Below, piece after piece: positions 54,626-62,236 of a stretch of 64,000 nt of DNA (within the stretch, counting starts at the first letter, position 1; each line of letters begins with the position of its first letter). Source of the DNA: Haemophilus pittmaniae (GTDB taxonomy: Bacteria; Pseudomonadota; Gammaproteobacteria; Enterobacterales; Pasteurellaceae); contig NZ_LT906463.1 of NCBI RefSeq assembly GCF_900186995.1, forward strand, positions 1,798,001-1,862,000, read 5' to 3'. Under the pieces are notes generated by a model. It ran no database searches and was not told the DNA's origin. It saw only the letters and a program-made list of their open reading frames with translations. Made by a program: the position numbers and the translations under genes.

Positions 54626-55228
54626 ATGAAATTAAAATTTTTATTGCCGCTTGTCGGCGCTGTCTTTTGTGGTCCTTTAATGGCGCAATGGCAACCGGTT
54701 GGTAACGCCGAATATACTTGGGGTCCATTCCATGTTTACACGGTCGGACTCTATTCTGAAAACGGGCATTATCAAGCAAATGAACGTCCATTAATGTTTT
54801 CCGTGCGTTATGAAAAACCGATCGAAGGGAAAAACTTTGCGATTACCTTGGTAAAAGAAATGGAGGCGCAAAAATTAAGTACCGATGACACCACTGCTTG
54901 GCTGAAAAAAATGCAGCAAATTTTTCCAGATTTTTCGCCTAACGATATTTTGAATTTTATCGCCTTAGAGGATCGCGGCTATTTCGTACTTAATGACACC
55001 ATTTTGGATCATGAGTTTGATGCAAAATTTACCCAGGCATTTATTGATATTTGGCTTTCGCCAAAAAGTAGTTTTAGCAAACTACAACCCCAGCTAACCG
55101 GCAAAGAAAAAAGTGGGCATGATTTCCAAGAATTTAAATTACATCCGTCCAGCGAACCCTTTGACGAAGAAAGTACCATGCCGGAATTACCGCCAAATTA
55201 CGACCAACGAAATAATTTACCGGGATAA
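54626..55228 (+). CDS. Chalcone isomerase-like domain protein, exported
   Basis: 200-residue protein with a signal peptide (residues 1-20, LMA-Q). The segment VGNAEYTWGPFHVYTVGLYSENGHYQ and the later IALEDRGYFVLND are typical of the bacterial chalcone-isomerase-like (CHI-like) family. No isomerase activity is established for these proteins; a lipid or fatty-acid ligand has been suggested for the fold. Single gene. Alternative: generic periplasmic protein of unknown role. Confidence 0.8.
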   Translation: MKLKFLLPLVGAVFCGPLMAQWQPVGNAEYTWGPFHVYTVGLYSENGHYQANERPLMFSVRYEKPIEGKNFAITLVKEMEAQKLSTDDTTAWLKKMQQIFPDFSPNDILNFIALEDRGYFVLNDTILDHEFDAKFTQAFIDIWLSPKSSFSKLQPQLTGKEKSGHDFQEFKLHPSSEPFDEESTMPELPPNYDQRNNLPG

Positions 55229-55261
55229 TTGACTCGCCATTCAATGGCGTACACAAAAATC

Positions 55262-55291
55262 AAAAAGGGCTTATTAGCCCTTTTGTTTTAC
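55262..55291 (+). terminator. Terminator shared by the CHI-like gene and rimK
   Basis: AAAAGGGCT/AGCCCTTTT stem with a 4-base loop and T-rich tail; the rimK stop codon (55274-55276) lies in the hairpin. A smaller GCCATT/AATGGC hairpin is at 55236-55248. Confidence 0.82.
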
Positions 55292-56176
55292 CTTCTTTTC
55301 TAACAATGCAATCATTTCGCTCGCAATATCTATGCCGCTGGTTTGCTCAATCATCTCCAAACCCGGCGATGCATTAACCTCCAAGACCAGCAGTCCACGC
55401 GCTGATGGAATCAAATCCACTCCGGCCACCTCGAGTCCCAATGCTTTTGCTGCAGCTACCGCCAACTGTTGCTCACCAACACTTAATTGAACCGACTCAG
55501 CCCGTCCACCACGATGAAAATTCGCACGAAAATCCTCTTTTTTACCAATCCGTCGCATGGCAGCAACAACCCGTTCTCCCACCACAAAGGCGCGAATATC
55601 GGCGCTTTCAGCCTCTGCAATAAATTCCTGTTGCAAGGCCGGTGTACCGTTTTGATATAAAAAATCCAACAAGCCATGGGCACTTTTGACACTTTCCGCC
55701 AACATCACACCCACCCCTTGCATTCCGGCCAAGGTTTTAATAATCAGTGGCGGAGACAATTGTGCCAATAGTGTCTCAGCACTCACTTCCCGTCCGCTTA
55801 AATAGCTATCCGGCAATGGCAAGCCGGCTGCAGCCAAATATTGCAAGGATTGCCATTTATCGCGTGCTAGTGCAAAGGCTTGTGGCGAATTTAAACTCAC
55901 TGCACCGCGCGCCAGCAAATGTTCCAACACGGCACAACCTTGCTGATTGCTAGTCACTCCAAAACGAGGCAATACCCCATCATAATCCTGCAGCGAATAC
56001 GCCGCTTGCGTTTCCTTGGCTTGATAATACAGCGAAAATGTTCCAGCCTCGGACAAGCGCAATAAAAAACGATTGGGATCCAATATATCCATTTGATGCC
56101 CACGAGCCGCAGCCGCCTCGCATAAACGCTGACAACTATATAGTCGTGGTTCGCGGCATAACATTAATAAATTCAT
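55274..56176 (-). CDS. rimK: RimK-family ATP-grasp ligase (ribosomal protein S6 glutamylation)
   Basis: 300-residue ATP-grasp enzyme, the E. coli RimK length, adding glutamates to the C-terminus of S6. Blocks: MNLLMLCREPRLYSCQRLCEA N-terminal domain, RFGVTSNQQGCAVLEHL, LIIKTLAGMQGVGVMLAE (ATP loop), and GVDLIPSARGLLVLEVNASPG with the metal-binding Glu and Asn. The start at 56176 is preferred over 56182 because AAGG lies 6 bases ahead and the N-terminus aligns. Divergent from grxA, its neighbour in E. coli as well. Confidence 0.9.
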   Translation of the reverse strand: MNLLMLCREPRLYSCQRLCEAAAARGHQMDILDPNRFLLRLSEAGTFSLYYQAKETQAAYSLQDYDGVLPRFGVTSNQQGCAVLEHLLARGAVSLNSPQAFALARDKWQSLQYLAAAGLPLPDSYLSGREVSAETLLAQLSPPLIIKTLAGMQGVGVMLAESVKSAHGLLDFLYQNGTPALQQEFIAEAESADIRAFVVGERVVAAMRRIGKKEDFRANFHRGGRAESVQLSVGEQQLAVAAAKALGLEVAGVDLIPSARGLLVLEVNASPGLEMIEQTSGIDIASEMIALLEKKVKQKG

Positions 56177-56309
56177 TGCCATCCTTATAGCTCCGAAAAA
56201 ACCGTCGATATACTACACCAATCGGAGCAATCCTGAAAAAGCCTTTCTTCGGATTGTTCAAATCAGGTAAAATCGCTGCGTTTTTTAATCCAATCAAGAG
56301 GAAATCATT

Positions 56310-56573
56310 ATGTTCGTAGTAATTTTTGGCCGTCCAGGCTGCCCTTATTGCGTACGCGCAAAAAATTTAGCGGAAAAATTAAAAGGCGAAGTAGCCGATT
56401 TTGATTACCGTTATGTGGATATTCACGCGGAAGGCATTACCAAAGAAGATTTATCCAAATCCGTTGGCAAACCGGTTGAAACCGTGCCACAAATCTTTAT
56501 CGATGAAAAACCAATCGGCGGTTGTACCGATTTCGAAGCGCTAATGAAAGAGCAATTCAATATCGTAGCTTAA
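56310..56573 (+). CDS. grxA: Glutaredoxin 1
   Basis: 87-residue thiol-disulfide oxidoreductase with the active site GRPGCPYC (Cys11/Cys14), a TVPQIFIDEKPIGG glutathione-binding strand and a final helix. It matches the Grx1 type (85 residues in E. coli), a hydrogen donor for ribonucleotide reductase, whose genes nrdA and nrdB lie elsewhere in this window. GAGGAAA precedes the ATG. A 7-base inverted repeat GCTCCGA/TCGGAGC (56190-56228) lies in the intergenic region shared with rimK. Confidence 0.94.
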   Translation: MFVVIFGRPGCPYCVRAKNLAEKLKGEVADFDYRYVDIHAEGITKEDLSKSVGKPVETVPQIFIDEKPIGGCTDFEALMKEQFNIVA

Positions 56574-56584
56574 TCCGCTCTCTC

Positions 56585-56646
56585 AAACGCGGTGGTGTTT
56601 TTCAAAGCTTTCTGAAAAAGTAATGGCAAGTCATTGATTTTATTAG
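56585..56646 (+). repeat. 62-base intergenic repeat, copy 10 (diverged)
   Basis: The left block reads AAACGCGG rather than AAACGCCC, but ATTGATTTTATTAG follows at the invariant 48-base spacing. The 489-base gap from grxA to prfC holds this and copy 11 in inverted orientation, about 260 bases apart; no gene is seen between them. Confidence 0.75.
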
Positions 56647-56903
56647 AAATACTTTAAAAATAAACTTTCACCGCGTTTATTTTGCATTTTTCATTGAAAT
56701 CACCACTCTTTTTTACTTCTCTTAATATTTTTCGAGCTTCTCTATAGCCTTCCTAACATAGTTAGCGTCAACCTATTGATACCAACCTCAAAAAATCAAA
56801 ATTTTTAATCCGGTTTGCTCGAAATGCTTCCGTGACTTCCCCCACCTCAATATCCAGATGCTCCCTGAATCACCTCAAAACCTCTTGTTTTTTTAAAATA
56901 TAT

Positions 56904-56965
56904 TAAATAAAATCAACAAGTTACACCTTGTTTTGGAAAAAACTTTTATTTTCGAAGGGGCGTTT
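56904..56965 (-). repeat. 62-base intergenic repeat, copy 11
   Basis: GGGCGTTT and AATAAAATCAAC blocks in reverse orientation with 48-base spacing, followed by GTCACAT. The interior is nearly identical to that of copy 7. It forms an inverted pair with copy 10. Confidence 0.82.
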
Positions 56966-57062
56966 GTCACATCGCTTAAACTTGCTTAAGCAATAAAATT
57001 TGAGCCGACGGGCAAAATCAGCGACAATAGCGCCCATTTTTGAGCAATAAGAATTGAGACAG

Positions 57063-58646
57063 ATGAGTTATCCATTAGAAGAAGTGAATAAACGTCGCAC
57101 ATTTGCGATTATTTCCCACCCCGATGCGGGTAAAACCACCATTACCGAAAAAGTATTGTTATACGGCAATGCTATTCAAAAAGCCGGTTCGGTAAAAGGT
57201 AAGGGTTCGGCACAACACGCAAAATCAGACTGGATGGAGATGGAAAAACAACGTGGGATTTCCATTACCACCTCAGTGATGCAATTTCCTTACAATGAAT
57301 GCTTAGTGAATTTATTGGACACCCCGGGGCATGAGGACTTCTCGGAAGACACCTACCGTACGCTTACCGCGGTGGACAGTTGCCTGATGGTAATCGATGC
57401 GGCAAAAGGGGTTGAGGAACGTACCATTAAATTAATGGAAGTCACCCGTTTGCGCGATACGCCGATTATCACGTTTATGAACAAACTTGACCGCGACATC
57501 CGCGATCCAATGGAATTGTTGGATGAAGTGGAAAGCGTGTTAAAAATTCATTGTGCGCCTATTACTTGGCCGATTGGCTGCGGTAAGTTATTTAAGGGTG
57601 TGTACCATTTATACAAAGATGAAACCTATTTATACCAAAGCGGACAGGGTTCTACTATTCAAGAAGTTCGTATCGTGAAAGGCTTGAATAATCCGGAATT
57701 AGATAATGCGGTAGGCGACGACTTAGCGCAACAATTGCGTGACGAATTGGAACTCGTGCAAGGCGCAAGTAATGAATTTGATTTGGATCTATTCTTAAGC
57801 GGTGAATTAACACCGGTCTTTTTCGGTACCGCGCTCGGTAACTTTGGGGTGGATCATTTCTTAGACGGCTTAACCGAATGGGCGCCGGCTCCACAAGCCC
57901 GTCAAGCGGATTGCCGTAAAGTTTCAGCTGAAGAAGAGAAATTCAGCGGTTTCGTGTTTAAAATTCAAGCCAATATGGATCCAAAACACCGTGACCGCGT
58001 GGCGTTCCTGCGTGTAGTTTCCGGTAAATATGAAAAAGGCATGAAGCTCAAACACGTGCGTATTGGTAAAGATGTGGTTATTTCCGATGCACTGACCTTT
58101 ATGGCGGGTGATCGTACCCATGCCGAGGAAGCCTATGCAGGCGATATTATCGGCTTGCACAATCACGGTACGATTCAAATTGGTGATACCTTCACGCAAG
58201 GTGAAGATATGAAATTTACCGGCATACCAAACTTTGCACCGGAATTATTCCGCCGCATTCGTTTGAAAGATCCATTGAAACAAAAACAATTGTTAAAAGG
58301 CTTGGTGCAGCTTTCTGAAGAAGGTGCGGTGCAGGTCTTCCGTCCATTAAGCAATAATGATTTAATCGTAGGTGCGGTGGGTGTATTGCAATTTGATGTG
58401 GTAGTTTCCCGCCTGAAATCGGAATACAACGTCGAAGCCATTTATGAAACCGTCAATGTGGCAACCGCGCGTTGGGTAGAATGTACCGACAATAAGAAAT
58501 TTGAAGAGTTCAAACGTAAAAATGAGCAAAATCTTGCGCTAGACGGTGGCGATAATCTCACCTACATTGCGCCAACGATGGTGAACTTAAATCTAGCCCA
58601 AGAACGTTATCCTGATGTCACTTTCTTTAAAACTAGAGAACATTAA
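57063..58646 (+). CDS. prfC: Peptide chain release factor 3
   Basis: 527-residue GTPase that removes RF1/RF2 from the ribosome after termination. G1 is [14 protein letters not shown]3 [17 protein letters not shown]4 NKLDRD. E. coli RF3 has 529 residues. The ATG at 57063 ([16 protein letters not shown]) aligns with the family; a TTG at 57054 would add three residues. The ribosome binding site is weak (GAGACAG). Monocistronic. Confidence 0.96.
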   Translation: MSYPLEEVNKRRTFAIISHPDAGKTTITEKVLLYGNAIQKAGSVKGKGSAQHAKSDWMEMEKQRGISITTSVMQFPYNECLVNLLDTPGHEDFSEDTYRTLTAVDSCLMVIDAAKGVEERTIKLMEVTRLRDTPIITFMNKLDRDIRDPMELLDEVESVLKIHCAPITWPIGCGKLFKGVYHLYKDETYLYQSGQGSTIQEVRIVKGLNNPELDNAVGDDLAQQLRDELELVQGASNEFDLDLFLSGELTPVFFGTALGNFGVDHFLDGLTEWAPAPQARQADCRKVSAEEEKFSGFVFKIQANMDPKHRDRVAFLRVVSGKYEKGMKLKHVRIGKDVVISDALTFMAGDRTHAEEAYAGDIIGLHNHGTIQIGDTFTQGEDMKFTGIPNFAPELFRRIRLKDPLKQKQLLKGLVQLSEEGAVQVFRPLSNNDLIVGAVGVLQFDVVVSRLKSEYNVEAIYETVNVATARWVECTDNKKFEEFKRKNEQNLALDGGDNLTYIAPTMVNLNLAQERYPDVTFFKTREH

Positions 58647-58675
58647 ACTCAGTTTGTTCATTCCGCATAAGGATA

Positions 58676-58708
58676 TAAAAAAGCCACCTAAGGGTGGCTT
58701 TTTTGTTT
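58676..58708. terminator. Bidirectional terminator between prfC and the peroxiredoxin gene
   Basis: AAAAAAGCCACC/GGTGGCTTTTTT stem between convergent genes. Confidence 0.9.
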
Positions 58709-58729
58709 GACGATTAATTTAGTTACAAA

Positions 58730-59332
58730 TTAAAGCTTGTCAGCATTTTGTTTTAAGTATTTAGCAACGCCTTCAGGGTTGTCTTTCATACCTTCTTTAC
58801 CTTTTTCCCATTGTGCCGGGCAAACTTCACCGTGCTCTTCGTGGAATTGTAAAGCATCAACCATACGTAACATTTCATCGATGTTACGACCTAGTGGTAG
58901 GTCATTCACAACTTGGTGACGTACTACGCCGTTTTTGTCGATTAAGAAAGATGCACGTAATGCAACACCAGCTTCAGGATGTTCAATACCGTAAGCTTTT
59001 GCGATTTCGTGTTTCACGTCAGCGGCTAACGCGTAACGTACTTGACCGATACCACCTTGGTCAGTTGGAGTGTTACGCCATGCATTGTGAGTAAATTGGG
59101 AGTCAATAGACACGCCAACGACTTCCACACCGCGTTTTTTGAATTCTTCATAACGGTGATCAAACGCGATTAATTCTGATGGGCAAACGAAAGTGAAGTC
59201 TAATGGATAGAAGAAAATCACTGCAGCTTTGCCTGCAATGTGTTGTTTGAAATTGAAGTTATCAACGATTTCACCATTGCCTAAAACTGCAGATGAAGTA
59301 AAATCTGGGGCTTGACGGGTAACTAATACCAT
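58730..59332 (-). CDS. Typical 2-Cys peroxiredoxin (AhpC/TSA family)
   Basis: 200-residue thiol peroxidase. The peroxidatic Cys50 is in DFTFVCPSEL and the resolving Cys171 in GEVCPAQW, the arrangement of typical 2-Cys enzymes. Cys50 is followed by a GGIGQVRYAL stretch resembling the GGLG motif of peroxide-sensitive enzymes. It reduces H2O2 and organic hydroperoxides, using thioredoxin or AhpF as reductant. No AhpF lies alongside, which favours thioredoxin. Divergent from metC. Confidence 0.93.
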   Translation of the reverse strand: MVLVTRQAPDFTSSAVLGNGEIVDNFNFKQHIAGKAAVIFFYPLDFTFVCPSELIAFDHRYEEFKKRGVEVVGVSIDSQFTHNAWRNTPTDQGGIGQVRYALAADVKHEIAKAYGIEHPEAGVALRASFLIDKNGVVRHQVVNDLPLGRNIDEMLRMVDALQFHEEHGEVCPAQWEKGKEGMKDNPEGVAKYLKQNADKL

Positions 59333-59479
59333 AATCTAAATTCCTCTTAAACGTTGTGGAAAATACGTGCCGTAGCACTACGGTCAGAATCCTAAAGAAA
59401 ACCACCGTGTTTTAACAGCTGTTTTTATCTATCAAACCGATAAGAAGCATTAACTTTTATAACAAAATAGAGAAGAAAT

Positions 59480-60664
59480 ATGAAAGCACAACTAGCAACA
59501 ACATTGGTGCACGCGGGGCGTAAAAAACGCTATACCCAAGGCGCCGTAAACCCGGTAATTCAACGGGCTTCCTCATTAGTTTTCGATACTATTGCCGATA
59601 AAAAACAGGCGACCCGTAATCGTTACAAGGGCGAGCTTTTCTATGGCCGTCGCGGTACCCTCACCCATTTCGCATTACAGGATCTCTTGTGTGAAATGGA
59701 AGGTGGTGCTGGCTGTTATCTTTACCCTTGTGGGGCGGCAGCCGTCACCAATGCCATTTTATCCTTCGTAGCCAGCGGTGATCATGTGTTAATGACTGGT
59801 GCGGCCTATGAGCCAACCCAAGATTTCTGCAATCATATCCTTAAGAAAATGCAGATTGATACCACTTATTATGATCCAATGCTCGGTGCTGACATTGCTC
59901 AATTGGTACAACCCAATACCAAAGTGTTGTTCTTGGAATCACCAAGCTCTTTAACCATGGAAGTACCGGATATTCCAACGATCGTAAAAGCTGTTCGGGC
60001 GGTAAATCCGGAAATTGTGATTATGATTGATAATACTTGGGGCGGCGGTATTTTATTTAAAGCCCTTGAACATGATATTGATATTTCCATTCAAGCCGGA
60101 ACCAAATACTTAGTCGGTCATTCCGATGCCATGATTGGTACTGCCGTGGCAAATGCTCGCACTTGGGATCAACTGCGCGAACACTCCTATCTAATGGGGC
60201 AAATGGTCGATGCTGATACCGCCTACACTACTGCGCGTGGCATCCGTACTCTTGCTGTACGTCTAAAACAACATCATGAAAGCAGTCTGAAAATTGCCCG
60301 ATGGTTAGCGCAACAACCACAGGTTAAAGCAGTGTACCATCCGGCATTGCCAAGCTGTCCGGGACACGAATTCTTTCAACGGGATTTCAGCGCTGCCAGC
60401 GGCCTATTTTCCTTTGAACTTCATAAGCGTCTAAGCGACCAAGAATTGGCCTGTTTTATGGATAATTTTGAGCTCTTTACCATGGCCTATTCCTGGGGCG
60501 GTTTTGAATCTCTGGTTTTATGTAACCAACCGGAAGAAATTGCAAAAATCCGCCCGGGCATCGAACGCAAGCTTAGCGGTTCATTGATTCGCCTACATAT
60601 CGGCTTCGAAGATTGCGATGAGCTAATTACCGATCTACAAAATGCCTTTGCCCGCCTGGCCTAA
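59480..60664 (+). CDS. metC: Cystathionine beta-lyase
   Basis: 394-residue PLP enzyme of the Cys/Met metabolism family, cleaving cystathionine to homocysteine, pyruvate and ammonia; E. coli MetC has 395. PLP contacts: [13 protein letters not shown], the Asp in MIDNTWGGG and the Schiff-base Lys in [18 protein letters not shown]. The C-terminal SWGGFESLV is typical of MetC. Product homocysteine is the substrate of MetH, encoded at 36914-40600. I saw no clear MetJ box upstream. Confidence 0.95.
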   Translation: MKAQLATTLVHAGRKKRYTQGAVNPVIQRASSLVFDTIADKKQATRNRYKGELFYGRRGTLTHFALQDLLCEMEGGAGCYLYPCGAAAVTNAILSFVASGDHVLMTGAAYEPTQDFCNHILKKMQIDTTYYDPMLGADIAQLVQPNTKVLFLESPSSLTMEVPDIPTIVKAVRAVNPEIVIMIDNTWGGGILFKALEHDIDISIQAGTKYLVGHSDAMIGTAVANARTWDQLREHSYLMGQMVDADTAYTTARGIRTLAVRLKQHHESSLKIARWLAQQPQVKAVYHPALPSCPGHEFFQRDFSAASGLFSFELHKRLSDQELACFMDNFELFTMAYSWGGFESLVLCNQPEEIAKIRPGIERKLSGSLIRLHIGFEDCDELITDLQNAFARLA

Positions 60665-60672
60665 TTTTTAAC

Positions 60673-60706
60673 AAAAGGGCTTGCCTGACAAGCCCTTCTT
60701 TTTTTG
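60673..60706 (+). terminator. Terminator between metC and mpl
   Basis: AAGGGCTTG/CAAGCCCTT stem with a 5-base loop and an eight-T tract, ending right at the mpl ribosome binding site. Confidence 0.9.
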
Positions 60707-60715
60707 AGGAACAAT

Positions 60716-62077
60716 ATGAAACATATTCACATTCTTGGAATCTGCGGTACCTTTATGGGCGGCGTTGCGATGATCGCCAAACAAATGGGGTATCATGTCA
60801 CCGGCTCCGATACCAATGTTTACCCGCCAATGAGCACCTTCCTACAACAGCAAGGTATTGAAATCATTGCTAACTACGATGTTGCACAATTGCAACCTGC
60901 GCCGGACATGGTGATTATCGGGAATGCCATGAAACGTGGTAATCCCTGCGTAGAATATGTGTTGGACAATGCTCTGCCTTACACCTCTGGGCCACAATGG
61001 CTACATGATCATTTATTGCGTGATCGCTGGGTATTGGCCGTTTCCGGTACTCATGGAAAAACCACTACCACCGGTATGCTAACCTGGATTTTAGAACAAA
61101 ATGGCCTCAACCCAGGATTCTTAGTTGGCGGGATTGCCGGCAACTTTGGCACCTCTGCCCGCTTAGGCGACAGCAATTTCTTTGTTATCGAAGCCGATGA
61201 ATATGACACCGCTTTCTTTGACAAACGTTCCAAATTCGTACATTACAATCCGAAAACGCTCATCATCAATAACATCAGTTTTGACCACGCCGATATTTTT
61301 GATAATTTGGCGGCGATCCAACGGCAATTCCATCATATGATCCGAACCATCCCAAGCAGTGGCCGCATTCTTTCCCTAGCCGATGAACAAAGTGCGAAAG
61401 AAACCTTGGCGATGGGCTGTTGGTCCGAACAACAATTTATCGGCAAGCATAAAGAATGGTTTGCTGAACGTATTACCAATGATTGCAGCCAATTTGCCGT
61501 CTTCCACCTAGGTGAAAAAGTGGCCGAAGTACATTGGGATATCGTGGGGCAACATAATATGCACAATGCCTTAATGGCGATTGCTGCAGCCTACCATGCC
61601 GGTGTAGCCATTACCGATAGTTGTCGCGCACTGGGCTCGTTTATCAATGCTAAACGCCGTTTGGAAGTTAAAGGCGAAGTGAATGGAATCACCGTATATG
61701 ACGATTTCGCCCATCATCCGGAAGCTATTTTGGCAACACTTACCGCCCTGCGTGATAAAGTTGGCGGAGGGGTGCGCATCTTGGCTGTTTTGGAACCCCG
61801 TTCCAACACCATGAAAATGGGCGTCCACAAGGATGAGATTGCGCCGGCATTAGGACGTGCTGATGTGGTATTTATGCTGCAACCCGATAACATTCCTTGG
61901 GAGGTGGCGGAAATCGCTTCACAATGCGTTCAACCGGCTCACTGGAGTGGAAACCTAGATAAACTGGTGGATATGATTGTGGCTGAAGCTAAACCGACCG
62001 ACCATATTTTGGTCATGTCTAACGGCAGCTTCGGCGGTATCCATCAAAAATTATTGGATAAATTAAAAGATGCATAA
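60716..62077 (+). CDS. mpl: UDP-N-acetylmuramate:L-alanyl-gamma-D-glutamyl-meso-diaminopimelate ligase
   Basis: 453-residue Mur-ligase-family enzyme for peptidoglycan recycling, attaching the recovered tripeptide to UDP-MurNAc. ATP loop AVSGTHGKTTTTGML; N-terminal nucleotide domain HIHILGICGTFMGGVAMIA; DDFAHHPEAI and LEPRSNTMKMG in the C-terminal part. The start at 60716 has GAGGA upstream; a TTG at 60704 is not needed. The start is only about ten bases past the metC terminator T-tract. Confidence 0.95.
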   Translation: MKHIHILGICGTFMGGVAMIAKQMGYHVTGSDTNVYPPMSTFLQQQGIEIIANYDVAQLQPAPDMVIIGNAMKRGNPCVEYVLDNALPYTSGPQWLHDHLLRDRWVLAVSGTHGKTTTTGMLTWILEQNGLNPGFLVGGIAGNFGTSARLGDSNFFVIEADEYDTAFFDKRSKFVHYNPKTLIINNISFDHADIFDNLAAIQRQFHHMIRTIPSSGRILSLADEQSAKETLAMGCWSEQQFIGKHKEWFAERITNDCSQFAVFHLGEKVAEVHWDIVGQHNMHNALMAIAAAYHAGVAITDSCRALGSFINAKRRLEVKGEVNGITVYDDFAHHPEAILATLTALRDKVGGGVRILAVLEPRSNTMKMGVHKDEIAPALGRADVVFMLQPDNIPWEVAEIASQCVQPAHWSGNLDKLVDMIVAEAKPTDHILVMSNGSFGGIHQKLLDKLKDA

Positions 62078-62078
62078 C

Positions 62079-62116
62079 AAAACGGGAGGACGCGCTCAAA
62101 ACGCCCTCCCGTTTTT
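62079..62116 (+). terminator. mpl terminator overlapping a repeat copy
   Basis: AAAACGGGAGG/CCTCCCGTTTT stem; the right arm is the start of repeat copy 12 (AAACGCCCTCCCGTTTTT). Confidence 0.85.
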
Positions 62117-62162
62117 CAACGTTTTGCCCAAAATAGCAGCTAACTCATTGATTTTATTATAG
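62099..62162 (+). repeat. 62-base intergenic repeat, copy 12
   Basis: AAACGCCC and ATTGATTTTATTA, 48 bases between block starts, with a TTTTGCCCAAAA interior hairpin. Its left end supplies one arm of the mpl terminator. Confidence 0.85.
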
Positions 62163-62204
62163 TTGCCTTTAAAACCTATAATGCATTGATTTTCTTAAAT
62201 AAAA

Positions 62205-62236
62205 AAGAAGCCCCGAAAACTCGGGGCTTTTTCTTA
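62205..62236 (-). terminator. ftsH terminator
   Basis: AAGCCCCGA/TCGGGGCTT stem with A and T flanks, ending at the ftsH stop. Confidence 0.9.

Noticed and set aside
56190..56228. GCTCCGA/TCGGAGC inverted repeat between rimK and grxA as an operator
   Set aside because: Arms are 25 bases apart and match no regulator I know; could be chance.
59333..59479. OxyR-like ATAG/CTAT pattern upstream of the peroxiredoxin gene
   Set aside because: Only scattered partial half-sites; spacing and sequence do not fit the four-element consensus.
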